A stretch of DNA of 64,000 nucleotides from an uncultured Gemmatimonadales bacterium (lineage in GTDB: Bacteria > Gemmatimonadota > Gemmatimonadetes > JACCXV01 > JAHWKZ01): the NCBI GenBank assembly GCA_947259315.1, contig CAMYLR010000012.1, positions 7,448 through 71,447 on the forward strand, in the 5' to 3' direction. Both the position numbers and the translations under genes were made by a program. Positions 18,026-26,425 of this stretch are shown piece by piece (within the stretch, counting starts at the first letter, position 1; every line of letters begins with the position of its first letter). The notes below the pieces were generated by a model. It saw only the letters and a program-made list of their open reading frames with translations. It had not been told where the DNA came from and made no database searches.

Positions 18026-19444
18026 ATGAGTCGGTTGGGCCACTATACGCTGCTGGCGGCCGTGATCGTCAGCTTGGTGACCACCCTGCCGGGCGAAGTG
18101 CCGTGCTGCGAGCTCAATTACGAGGTGCGGCCCGATCCAACGGCCGGGGTCGTCGACGTGTCGCTGGCGGTGTACGGATTCGACGGCGACTCGCTGGTCC
18201 TGGTTCGTCCGAGCGCCCGTCCGTTGGTCGGGCTGCTGGCCCAAGATCCCGAGGTCAAGGGCGCCCGCAGCGGTCGCTGGGACGTGGTCGACGGCGCGCC
18301 GCGGTGGACGTTCGCGCAACCCGATCGCGGTTGGAGCGACCCGATTCGGATCCATTACCGACTGGCGATCACCGCTGAGGAGCCGGTCAACGCGTGGAGC
18401 GTTGGTCTCGGCCCTGATCTTCTGTATGCCCCAGCCGAAGCGTTGTTCTTGACTCCGGAGATGCCGACCCAGGCGGCGATGCACGCCCGGGTCAAGATCC
18501 GCTGGCGGTTGCCGCGGGATTGGGAGGTTGTCGCCGGCTGGGACGAGTACGCGTTTCATGGCGTGCGATCGTTGTTACGGACCAACGTGTTGGCTGGTTC
18601 CATCGAGCAGCATCAGCGGGAAGCGTGCGGGATGACCGTCGAGTTCGCGGCGCAGGGAGAGTGGACGTTCGACCGGCGCGAGCTAGCGGATGATATGGTG
18701 GCGTTGACTTGCGCAGCGCGTCACCGATTGGGGGATCCCGGCATCGACCGGTTGTCGATCACGCTGGTGCCAGCGCGATTCCCCATGACAAGCGGGAACC
18801 GTAACGGCCCGCACGCGATCGGGTTGGTGCATCGGTTGCCCGACGGCTCGCGTCCCAGCGTTCGTTTGCTGGCTCACGAGCTGGTGCATCTGTGGCAACA
18901 ATACGACGCGCCGCTTTGGTTTCAGGAGGGGGTGAACGACTACCTGGCGCTGCGGATCGCGCACGAGGCTGAGTTGTTGGATGGCGACGAATATGTCGAC
19001 CATCTGGCGGCGATCGATGCTACGTACCGCGCCAATCCGCACCGCCAACGGTGGTCGTTCGACGACGAGGCGCGTGCGGTGCCGGCATACGGTCCCAGTG
19101 ACGAGTACCTAGCGTACCGCAAGGGGGCGATCGTGGGATTGGCGCTCGACCGCGAGCTCCGGTTGCGGACCGACGGCGAGATCGACTTGGCCGTGTTGTG
19201 GCGAGAGATGAACGACCTGGCGGCTTGGGGCCACGTGCGGTGGACAGCGAACGAGATCTCCGATCGCGCCGCGGCGCTTATCGATGGCAACGTCAACCCA
19301 TTCTTCGGTCGGTTCGTGCACGGAACCGCTGATCTTCCACGGCCCAGAACGCTCCTCGCCGACCTTCCGCCGCTGCCCGAACCGCGGGCTGAGCGCGGTG
19401 GTCTCGGACGCGTAGCGGCGTTCATCCAGGCGACGCTGGACTAA
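18026..19444 (+). CDS. Secreted zinc metallopeptidase, M61-like
   Basis: A 472-residue exported protein with an N-terminal signal (YTLLAAVIVSLVTTLPGEVPC). A beta-rich domain occupies the first ~240 residues. A gluzincin active site follows: HELVHLWQQ gives the HExxH zinc motif (about residue 285), and FQEGVNDYLAL supplies the third-ligand glutamate, as in M1/M61 aminopeptidases. M61 enzymes (glycyl aminopeptidase) have this architecture, but the PDZ domain usual for M61 is absent. The protein is probably periplasmic. It is followed by a 70-bp gap before the isocitrate dehydrogenase. Confidence 0.7.
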   Translation: MSRLGHYTLLAAVIVSLVTTLPGEVPCCELNYEVRPDPTAGVVDVSLAVYGFDGDSLVLVRPSARPLVGLLAQDPEVKGARSGRWDVVDGAPRWTFAQPDRGWSDPIRIHYRLAITAEEPVNAWSVGLGPDLLYAPAEALFLTPEMPTQAAMHARVKIRWRLPRDWEVVAGWDEYAFHGVRSLLRTNVLAGSIEQHQREACGMTVEFAAQGEWTFDRRELADDMVALTCAARHRLGDPGIDRLSITLVPARFPMTSGNRNGPHAIGLVHRLPDGSRPSVRLLAHELVHLWQQYDAPLWFQEGVNDYLALRIAHEAELLDGDEYVDHLAAIDATYRANPHRQRWSFDDEARAVPAYGPSDEYLAYRKGAIVGLALDRELRLRTDGEIDLAVLWREMNDLAAWGHVRWTANEISDRAAALIDGNVNPFFGRFVHGTADLPRPRTLLADLPPLPEPRAERGGLGRVAAFIQATLD

Positions 19445-19514
19445 GCGACAGAATTCGTTCCGGATAGTGGGCTTCTGCGATGACGGTCGCACCGACCGGG
19501 CGTAGATTGCTGTG

Positions 19515-20543
19515 ATGCCCACAGTCACTCTCATCAAAGGCGACGGCATCGGGCCCGAAGTCGTCGATGCGGCGATCCGCGTCATCGAGGCGGCCGGAGC
19601 GACGATCGAATGGGATGAGCAAGTCGCCGGTGTGACCGCGGTCGAGCGGGGTTTGGAGACCCTGCCGCCGGTTACGCTCGACTCTTTCCGTGACAGCAGG
19701 GTATGCCTCAAGGGGCCCCTCACGACCCCCATCGGTTCCGGGTTTCGAAGCGTCAACGTAGCGCTCCGTAAGGAGTTCGACCTCTACGCCAACGTGCGGC
19801 CGTCAAAATCACTGGTACCAGGCGGGCGCTACGATGACGTCGACCTGGTGGTCATCCGCGAGAACACCGAAGGTCTCTACGCCGGCATCGAGCACTACAT
19901 CGATACCAAGCGCAGCGCCGCCGAGTCGATCACGATCGTCACTCAGGACGCCTCGCGGAGGGTCATCAAGTTCGCGTTCGATTACGTCGCCGGGCGTCCG
20001 AAACAGCATCTCACATTGGTTCACAAGGCCAACATCCTGAAGTACACGAGTGGTCTGTTCCTCGAAGTCGGCAAAGAGCTTGCGGACGACCACCCGGAGA
20101 TCGAGTTCAACGATCGGATCATAGACAACATGGCGATGCAGCTGGTGCTCGATCCTCATCAGTTCGACACGATCGTGACGACGAACATGTTCGGTGACAT
20201 CCTGTCGGACTTGTGCGCGGGTCTCGTCGGCGGGTTGGGCATGGCCCCAGCCGCAAACGTGGGCGAAGAAATGGCGATGTTCGAAGCGGTGCATGGATCG
20301 GCGCCGGATATCGCCGGCAAGCAGATCGCGAATCCGACCGCCCTGATCCTGGCGGCGGCGATGCTGTGCGAGCACATCGATCAAGCCGAGGCCGGTGATC
20401 GTTCGCGCGCCGCGGTCGAGCGGGTGCTGCTCGAGGGCCAGGTTCGAACCCCAGATCTCGGCGGCTCGGCGACCACCGTTGAATTCTGCGATGAGGTCGT
20501 CAGAGCGCTCGAGCGAATCCCGACCGCGGAGGCAGTGCGCTAA
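19515..20543 (+). CDS. Isocitrate dehydrogenase, NAD-type
   Basis: A 342-residue beta-decarboxylating dehydrogenase that converts isocitrate to 2-oxoglutarate. It has GDGIGPEVV, the isocitrate-binding GSGFRSVNVALRKEFDLYANVRP with the serine typical of [54 protein letters not shown] and FEAVHGSAPDIAGK. It resembles the short NAD-dependent (IDH3-like) form more than the long NADP enzyme; homoisocitrate dehydrogenase is a weaker alternative. ATG 19515 was taken over the adjacent GTG at 19512. The stop overlaps the glutaryl-CoA dehydrogenase start (TAATG). Confidence 0.88.
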   Translation: MPTVTLIKGDGIGPEVVDAAIRVIEAAGATIEWDEQVAGVTAVERGLETLPPVTLDSFRDSRVCLKGPLTTPIGSGFRSVNVALRKEFDLYANVRPSKSLVPGGRYDDVDLVVIRENTEGLYAGIEHYIDTKRSAAESITIVTQDASRRVIKFAFDYVAGRPKQHLTLVHKANILKYTSGLFLEVGKELADDHPEIEFNDRIIDNMAMQLVLDPHQFDTIVTTNMFGDILSDLCAGLVGGLGMAPAANVGEEMAMFEAVHGSAPDIAGKQIANPTALILAAAMLCEHIDQAEAGDRSRAAVERVLLEGQVRTPDLGGSATTVEFCDEVVRALERIPTAEAVR

Positions 20544-21709
20544 TGGCTTTCAAAGGCGTTGACTATCTAGATCTCGATTCCGAGCTGACATCCGAGGAAC
20601 GAATGACCCGCGACACGGTGCGTCGCTTTGTCGACGAGCAGGTCATGGAGATCATCGAGGAGGCGTACCTCGAAGGGCGCTTTCCGGTGGAGTTGATCCC
20701 AGGTTTAGGGGAGCTGGGCGTCCTCGGCGCCAATCTGCCCGAGGAGTATGGCTGTGCAGGCATGAACAACGTCGCCTACGGGTTGATCATGCAGGAGCTC
20801 GAGCGCGGCGACAGCGGTTTACGCTCCTTCGTCTCGGTTCAGGGCGCGCTGGTCATGTACCCGATCTTCACTTTTGGTTCGGAGGAGCAGAAGCGGCGCT
20901 GGCTACCGGCGATGGCGAGCGGCGAGGCGATCGGCTGTTTCGGCCTGACCGAGGCCGACTTCGGGTCGAATCCGGGCGGGATGGCGACACGCGCCGAACG
21001 CGACGGCGACGGGTGGGTACTAAACGGCTCCAAGATGTGGATCACCAACGGTTCGATGGCGCACGTGGCGGTCGTCTGGGCCCAAACGCCGGACGGGATT
21101 CGGGGATTTCTGGTCGAGCGCGGGACCGACGGGTTCGACACCGTGGAGATGCACGGCAAGCACTCGCTTCGCGCGTCGGATACGTCGGAGCTGGTGTTCA
21201 ACGATGTGCGGCTGCCCGGCGACGCGATTCTGCCTGGCTCCGACGGCCTGAAGAGCCCGCTCATGTGTTTGACGCAAGCTCGCTACGGGATCGCCTGGGG
21301 TGCCGTCGGTTCGGCGATGGCGTGCTACGAGGAAGCGCTGCGGTACACCACCGAACGGGTGCAGTTCGACCGTCCGATCGCCGGTTTTCAGCTCATGCAG
21401 CAGAAGCTCGTCGAGATACTCGACCGGGTGACGCTCGGTCAGCTGCTGGCGTACCGTGTGGGCCGGCTAAAGGACGCCGGCAAACTCAAGCACACACACG
21501 TATCGTTGGCGAAGCGACACAACGTCATGATGGCGCGCGAGGTGGCTAGCACCGCCCGTTGGGCGCTGGGCGCCAATGGCATACACTCGGAGTACCAGGT
21601 CATGCGGCACATGTGCAACCTCGAGACGGTGTTCACATACGAGGGGACGCACGACATTCATACGTTGATCATCGGTAACGATATTACCGGCCTGAACGCT
21701 TTTACTTGA
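20543..21709 (+). CDS. gcdH: Glutaryl-CoA dehydrogenase (acyl-CoA dehydrogenase family)
   Basis: A 388-residue FAD enzyme that oxidises and decarboxylates glutaryl-CoA to crotonyl-CoA in lysine, tryptophan and benzoate breakdown. It matches GcdH rather than a generic acyl-CoA dehydrogenase through SGLRSFVSVQGALVMYPI with the substrate-binding arginine, CFGLTEADFGSNPGGM, and the catalytic-glutamate segment TVFTYEGTHDIHTLIIG. Electrons go to ETF, encoded at 38.5-40.3 kb. The start ATG overlaps the preceding stop, and an enoyl-CoA hydratase follows at once, which would take the crotonyl-CoA product. Confidence 0.9.
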   Translation: MAFKGVDYLDLDSELTSEERMTRDTVRRFVDEQVMEIIEEAYLEGRFPVELIPGLGELGVLGANLPEEYGCAGMNNVAYGLIMQELERGDSGLRSFVSVQGALVMYPIFTFGSEEQKRRWLPAMASGEAIGCFGLTEADFGSNPGGMATRAERDGDGWVLNGSKMWITNGSMAHVAVVWAQTPDGIRGFLVERGTDGFDTVEMHGKHSLRASDTSELVFNDVRLPGDAILPGSDGLKSPLMCLTQARYGIAWGAVGSAMACYEEALRYTTERVQFDRPIAGFQLMQQKLVEILDRVTLGQLLAYRVGRLKDAGKLKHTHVSLAKRHNVMMAREVASTARWALGANGIHSEYQVMRHMCNLETVFTYEGTHDIHTLIIGNDITGLNAFT

Positions 21710-21741
21710 TCGAACCGTGCTGTACCCAAATGGAGGATTCG

Positions 21742-22542
21742 ATGGCTGAAAAGAAGCTCATTAGCGTCGAGAAGGAGAACGGAATCGCGATCTTCACCCT
21801 CGACGACCCGCCCGCGAACACCTACACCCACGAGATGATGAAGCAGCTCGACGCGGCCATCATCGATGCTCGCTTCGACACCGACGTGCACGTGATCGTG
21901 TTGACTGGGTCGGGCGAGAAGTTCTTCTGTGCGGGCGCCAACATCGACATGCTGTCCCAGTCTGACCCGACGTGGAAGTACTTCTTCTGCCTGCACGCCA
22001 ACGAGACGCTGTCACGGCTCGAGCACACGCCGAAGCTGGTTATCGCCGCGCTCAACGGGCATACCGTGGGCGGGGGCCTCGAGGTGGCGATGGCGGCCGA
22101 CCTGCGGTTCGCTCGCAGTGGCGCGGGCAAGATCGGTCTGCCCGAGGTGACGCTGGGGGTGCTCCCTGGCACCGGGGGCACGCAGCGGCTGACGCGGTTG
22201 GTAGGCAAGTCAAAAGCGATCGAGCTGATGGCGACGGGGCGCAACTTCGAGATGGAAGAAGCCGCCGAGCTGGGGATCATCAACGCCGCCTGGGAAGCGG
22301 AGTCGAACGACGCGTTCATCGACAAGGTGAAAGAGTACGCGATGCAGTTCACGACCCCCGCCAAGGCGTCGATGGCGGTCGGGCACATCAAGCGCGCCTG
22401 TCAATCGGGTGGTGAGCTGCCGATGGAGCAAGGGTTGGCGATCGAGCGCGAGCTGCAGGCCAAGCTGTTCGCGTCCGATGACGCCAAGGAAGGGCTAAAC
22501 GCGTTTGTCGAAAAGCGGAAGCCCGAGTTCGCGGGGCGCTAG
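21742..22542 (+). CDS. Enoyl-CoA hydratase
   Basis: A 266-residue crotonase-family enzyme. The oxyanion segment is FFCAGANIDML. Both catalytic glutamates are intact, in HTVGGGLEVAMAADLRF and GLPEVTLGVLPGTGGTQRL. The C-terminal FVEKRKPEFAGR is typical. ATG 21742 has TGGAGGA at 21731-21737; a longer reading from 21706 would overlap gcdH and lacks support. The stop TAG directly abuts the ATG of the aldehyde dehydrogenase. It probably hydrates crotonyl-CoA from GcdH. Confidence 0.92.
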   Translation: MAEKKLISVEKENGIAIFTLDDPPANTYTHEMMKQLDAAIIDARFDTDVHVIVLTGSGEKFFCAGANIDMLSQSDPTWKYFFCLHANETLSRLEHTPKLVIAALNGHTVGGGLEVAMAADLRFARSGAGKIGLPEVTLGVLPGTGGTQRLTRLVGKSKAIELMATGRNFEMEEAAELGIINAAWEAESNDAFIDKVKEYAMQFTTPAKASMAVGHIKRACQSGGELPMEQGLAIERELQAKLFASDDAKEGLNAFVEKRKPEFAGR

Positions 22543-24018
22543 ATGACGACCGCAACGGCGCCCGCGCTGCCCGACGTGCTGCTCCCGGGTCGGCTGTTCA
22601 TCGACGGTGAGTGGCAGGACGCCGAGAGCACCGAAACGTTCGAGGTAATCAATCCCGCGTTGGCAGAGCCGTGCACAGAGGTCGCGGAGGCCGACAGCGC
22701 GGACGTCGATCGAGCCGTCCGTGCTGCGCGAGCGGCGTTCGAGTCCGGCCCCTGGCCCGACATGACGCCGCGCAATCGAGGTCGCCTGTTGTGGGCGCTC
22801 GCGAAGCGGCTCGAGGAGCGGAAGAAAGAGGTCGCGCTGGTCGAGACGCTCAACAACGGCAAGCCGCTGTTCGAGAGCGGGATCGACGTCAACATGACGA
22901 TCGAGACGTTCGAGTACTACGCCGGTTGGACGACCAAGATCGAAGGCGCCACGATTCCAGTTTCGGTGCCCGGTCAGTTCGCCTACACCCGCCACGAACC
23001 GGTCGGTGTGGTGGGCGCGATCGTCCCCTGGAACTTCCCGCTCAACTTGGCGTCGTGGAAGGTGGCTCCGGCGCTGGCGGCGGGGTGCACGGTGGTTCTA
23101 AAACCGGCCAGCGAGACTCCGCTCACCGCGCTCCTATTGGCTGATGTCGCTCGAGAGGTCGGCGTCCCCGATGGCGTGCTGAACGTCGTTCCGGGCGGCG
23201 GGTCGACCGCCGGCGAGGCGCTCGTCAAACATCCGGGCGTAGACAAGATCGCGTTCACGGGATCGACCGCGGTTGGCGTCCGGATCGCCAAGACGGCAGC
23301 CGATACGGTCAAGCGGGTGTCGCTCGAGCTGGGAGGCAAGAGCCCCAACATCGTCTTCGCCGACGCCGACCTGCCGGCGGCGGTCAAGGGGGCGATCGGT
23401 GGGATCTTCTACGGCAAAGGTGAGGTGTGCGCGGCCGGCAGCCGGCTGTTTGTCGAGAGCAGTGCGCACGATCAAGTTGTCGACGGCGTCGCGGCCGGCA
23501 CCGCCAAGCTCACGGTCGGCGACCCGCTCGAGAAGTCGACCCGCATCGGCGCGATCGTTTCGGAGAAGCAGATGGAGACCGTGCTGGGCTATATCGAGCG
23601 CGGCAAAGAGGAGGGCGCAACGGTCGTCGCCGGAGGCGGCCGGGCCGACATCGAGCCCGGGTACTTCGTAGAGCCGACGGTGTTTGACGGGGTGACCAAC
23701 GACATGACGATCGCCCAGGAGGAGATCTTCGGGCCCGTGCTGGCGACGATCACGTTCGACGACGTCGACGAAGCGATCGAACAAGCCAACGCGTCGCCGT
23801 ACGGTCTGGCGGCCGCGGTTTGGACGAGCGACGTCAAGAAAGCGCACTACGTAGCCCACCGCCTAAAGGCGGGCACCGTGTGGATCAACACCTACAATCT
23901 GTACGACGCGGCGAACCCGTTTGGCGGCTACAAACAGAGCGGCTACGGGCGCGATCTGGGGAAGTACGCGCTCGAGCAATACACTGAGACGAAGTCGGTT
24001 TGGGTAAACCTGAGGTGA
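22543..24018 (+). CDS. Aldehyde dehydrogenase (NAD(P)-dependent)
   Basis: A 491-residue enzyme of the classical ALDH superfamily that oxidises an aldehyde to its acid. The NAD-binding region has PWNFPLNLASWKVAPALAAG and FTGSTAVG. The general-base glutamate lies in LELGGKSPNIVF. The nucleophilic cysteine is in GEVCAAGSRLF, about 34 residues later as usual. The C-terminal NPFGGYKQSGYGRDLG is typical of betaine/aliphatic aldehyde dehydrogenases. It starts at the base after the hydratase stop. The substrate is not predictable, but the operon points to a fatty or aromatic semialdehyde. Confidence 0.92.
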   Translation: MTTATAPALPDVLLPGRLFIDGEWQDAESTETFEVINPALAEPCTEVAEADSADVDRAVRAARAAFESGPWPDMTPRNRGRLLWALAKRLEERKKEVALVETLNNGKPLFESGIDVNMTIETFEYYAGWTTKIEGATIPVSVPGQFAYTRHEPVGVVGAIVPWNFPLNLASWKVAPALAAGCTVVLKPASETPLTALLLADVAREVGVPDGVLNVVPGGGSTAGEALVKHPGVDKIAFTGSTAVGVRIAKTAADTVKRVSLELGGKSPNIVFADADLPAAVKGAIGGIFYGKGEVCAAGSRLFVESSAHDQVVDGVAAGTAKLTVGDPLEKSTRIGAIVSEKQMETVLGYIERGKEEGATVVAGGGRADIEPGYFVEPTVFDGVTNDMTIAQEEIFGPVLATITFDDVDEAIEQANASPYGLAAAVWTSDVKKAHYVAHRLKAGTVWINTYNLYDAANPFGGYKQSGYGRDLGKYALEQYTETKSVWVNLR

Positions 24019-24031
24019 CAGGCAGCTCCGC

Positions 24032-25342
24032 GTGAGCAAGCGCTTCCTACTCGACACCAACGTTTTGCTGCACGACCCGAAGGCGTTGCTCGCGTTCGAG
24101 GACAACGCGGTGCTCTTGCCGATCTACGTCATCGAGGAGATCGACCGCTTCAAGCGTCAGCTGACCGGGCTGGGCGAAAACGCGCGCTGGATCAGCCGTT
24201 TCCTGGATCGTCTGCGCCGCCAAGGTCGGCTATCGGAGGGCGTCCCGCTCGAAACCGGGGGGTCGCTGAAGGTCGTCTTCGACCCCGACAACCCACAGCA
24301 GCCGATCACACACGGCAACGGCACGGTCGACAACGAGATCCTCAAGATCGCGCGGCACATTCGCGATGAGGATCCCGACGTTCCGCTGATCCTGGTGACC
24401 AAAGACGTAAACCTCAGAATCAAGGCTGACGCGCTCGGGCTGGCGGCCGAGGATTACGAAACCGACCGCGTTCGGCTCGACGACCTCTACTCGGGACAGA
24501 CCGAGCTGGAGCTGGGGGCGGAGGAGCTCGATCGGTTCCGCGAGGCGGGTGAGCTACCGTTGGTCGAGGGCGAGTTCTTCCCCAACGAGTACACGCTCCT
24601 GCGCGACCCCGAGGACGAGTCAAACACCGCGCTGGCTCGGATCGACGTTTTCGGCGGCCGGCTGTTGGCGTTGACCTCGAGCAGCGAAGGCGTGCAAGGC
24701 ATCCGGCCGCGCAACAAGGAGCAGTACTTCGCGCTCGACGCGCTGCTCGACCCCTCGATCGTATTGGTCACCCTGATGGGCAAGGCGGGCACCGGGAAGA
24801 CGTTGCTGGCGCTGGCGGCGGGCCTCGAACAAGTGCTTTCGGACGGTCCCTATCGTCACCTGCTCGTCTCGCGACCGACGTTCCCGATGGGCAAAGACAT
24901 CGGTTACCTGCCGGGCAACGTGGCCGAGAAGCTGAACCCCTGGATGCAACCGATCTTCGACAATCTTGCGCTGCTGTTGGAGGGCCGGCGCAGCCGCAAC
25001 GGCGATCGATCGGTGAGCGAGCTCATCCGGAGTGGAACGGTCGCCGTCGAGCCGCTGACCCACATCCGGGGCCGGTCGATCCCGCAGCAGTTCATGCTCG
25101 TCGACGAAGCACAGAACCTGACCCCGCTCGAGGTGAAGACGATCCTGACCCGCGTCGGCGACCACACCAAGCTCGTCCTGACCGGCGACCCGTGGCAGAT
25201 CGACACCCCGTACATCGACTCATCGACCAACGGCTTCAACCACGTCGTCCAGCACTTCCGCGATGTCCCGCTAGCGGCCCACATCGAGCTCCGCAAGGGC
25301 GAGCGGTCAAAGCTCGCCGAATACGCCGCCAACCTGCTGTAG
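24032..25342 (+). CDS. PhoH family protein with N-terminal PIN domain (PhoH2-type)
   Basis: A 436-residue PIN-PhoH fusion. The PIN nuclease-like domain (about 1-130) starts with FLLDTNVLLHDPKALLAFEDN and carries the acidic residues of the family (VIEEIDRF, DNEILKIA). The PhoH ATPase (about 225-436) has Walker A GKAGTGKTLLAL at about 250 and Walker B FMLVDEAQNLTP. PhoH2 proteins are described as RNA helicase/RNase couples in toxin-antitoxin-like settings. No separate antitoxin gene is seen upstream. It starts at GTG 4 codons after the aldehyde dehydrogenase, so it may sit in the same transcript. Confidence 0.9.
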   Translation: MSKRFLLDTNVLLHDPKALLAFEDNAVLLPIYVIEEIDRFKRQLTGLGENARWISRFLDRLRRQGRLSEGVPLETGGSLKVVFDPDNPQQPITHGNGTVDNEILKIARHIRDEDPDVPLILVTKDVNLRIKADALGLAAEDYETDRVRLDDLYSGQTELELGAEELDRFREAGELPLVEGEFFPNEYTLLRDPEDESNTALARIDVFGGRLLALTSSSEGVQGIRPRNKEQYFALDALLDPSIVLVTLMGKAGTGKTLLALAAGLEQVLSDGPYRHLLVSRPTFPMGKDIGYLPGNVAEKLNPWMQPIFDNLALLLEGRRSRNGDRSVSELIRSGTVAVEPLTHIRGRSIPQQFMLVDEAQNLTPLEVKTILTRVGDHTKLVLTGDPWQIDTPYIDSSTNGFNHVVQHFRDVPLAAHIELRKGERSKLAEYAANLL

Positions 25343-25440
25343 CCAAGCCGGCCACGAGCCACCACCGATTTTGGAAGCGAGGGGGTCAAAGATCGGGATG
25401 GGACAGGTGCGCCCTGTCCACTATTTGTAGAACAAAACTC

Positions 25441-25467
25441 TTGACAAGTATTATACATACATATAGG
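25441..25467 (+). promoter_or_regulatory. Candidate promoter of the fasciclin lipoprotein gene
   Basis: TTGACA at 25441-25446 is followed by an AT-rich ATACATATAGG segment. The best -10 is TATAGG at 25462-25467 (spacer 15, shorter than ideal). It lies in a 210-bp gap of lower GC content than its surroundings and about 85 bp before the start codon. Confidence 0.45.
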
Positions 25468-25552
25468 GTCCAGGGGTCAACCTAAACACCGGGTCCCATC
25501 AATCCAGCGTGGGATTCGGTCGACCTCCGAGTCCAAGAACAGGGAGCCCAGC

Positions 25553-26128
25553 ATGAGGTTTTTGAAAACGACCGGTCTGGCACTGGCCAGCGCATTGGTT
25601 CTGGCCGCATGCCAGGACTCCGCCGCTCCAACCGGGGCCGATCTCGCACTCAACGGCGGCGAGGCACAAGTAGCGATGAAGGGGCGCGCCGACCTGCCAA
25701 GCATCGCCGAGCTCGCCCAGGGCACGACTCTCGAGGTGGCCCTCGACGCGGCGATGATAAAAGACGTGTTCGACGGCAAGCGGCACTACACGGTATTCGC
25801 GCCTACCGACGCGGCGTTCGATGCCACATTCGACTTTCTGCAGAACAGCTGCGGGATTACCCCCGGAGACCTGCTGGCCAATAAGGACTTGCTGACCCAG
25901 ATCCTGCTGTTCCACGTGGCTCGGGGAGACCGGACATCAACGGCGCTGCTCGCCTCGGGACAGGTGCGCATGCTGGACGGGAACCGGGCCACGATCGAGA
26001 ACGGAATGATCGAGGGTGCGACGCTCGGCCCGGTCGACATCCGAGCCCGCAATGGTATCGTTCATTTCATCGATGGCGTACTGATTCCGCCGGCGGTCGC
26101 GGATATTCTCGCCGACATCTGCTCTTAG
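25553..26128 (+). CDS. Fasciclin-domain lipoprotein
   Basis: A 191-residue protein with a lipoprotein signal peptide (TGLALASALVLAAC, lipid-modified Cys near residue 20). A single FAS1 domain follows (about 55-188), recognised by YTVFAPTDAAFDATF, LLTQILLFHVARG and GIVHFIDGVLIPP. FAS1 domains mediate adhesion or matrix contacts. The protein is probably attached to the outer membrane. AGGGAGC lies just before the ATG. A strong terminator follows, so this is a single-gene unit. Confidence 0.88.
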   Translation: MRFLKTTGLALASALVLAACQDSAAPTGADLALNGGEAQVAMKGRADLPSIAELAQGTTLEVALDAAMIKDVFDGKRHYTVFAPTDAAFDATFDFLQNSCGITPGDLLANKDLLTQILLFHVARGDRTSTALLASGQVRMLDGNRATIENGMIEGATLGPVDIRARNGIVHFIDGVLIPPAVADILADICS

Positions 26129-26137
26129 TTCGTCCAC

Positions 26138-26179
26138 AACGGCCCTGGGGTCCGAGATGCCCCGGGGCCGTTCTTTCTG
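26138..26179 (+). terminator. Rho-independent terminator after fasciclin gene
   Basis: AACGGCCCTGGGGT and ATGCCCCGGGGCCGTT form a GC-rich hairpin with one G-T pair around a short loop. TTCTTTCT follows. It starts ten bases after the stop codon. Confidence 0.8.
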
Positions 26180-26388
26180 TGAATAACGCGTGGATAAGTG
26201 GTGGAGAAAGAGACGCCACTTGTGGACACTCTGTGAAACCCTTGTACAGATCGTGCGAACCGATTCGACGCCTTTGGCTTACCGTTGTGATGTAGGAAAT
26301 AGCTTGACATGAGGATCGCCAACTACCCGTTTGGGAAGCACTTGTCCGACCCCCGCAGCGACCTTGTAACTCTTTATAGCGCAATAAG
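26180..26388. other. Non-coding, relatively AT-rich spacer upstream of the large RNA
   Basis: About 210 bases with no credible gene on either strand. AAGTGG and CCACTT near 26195-26220 form a short inverted repeat. GTGGATAAG and TGTGGACAC resemble weak DnaA boxes but are too few and too poor to suggest an origin. A TTGACA near 26303 has no matching -10. Confidence 0.5.
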
Positions 26389-26418
26389 TTGACACACTTC
26401 GAGGCGTCTTCATATAAT
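26389..26418 (+). promoter_or_regulatory. Consensus sigma-70 promoter of the large RNA
   Basis: TTGACA at 26389-26394 and TATAAT at 26413-26418 are both perfect consensus hexamers with an 18-bp spacer. It is the strongest promoter seen in the window. The expected transcription start, six to eight bases past the -10, falls at about 26425, exactly where the closing helix of the downstream RNA begins. Confidence 0.85.
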
Positions 26419-26425
26419 GATCTGC

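Noticed and set aside
26180-26260. Possible DnaA boxes (GTGGATAAG, TGTGGACAC) as a replication origin
   Set aside because: Only two poor matches, no AT-rich unwinding element and no dnaA, dnaN or related genes nearby.
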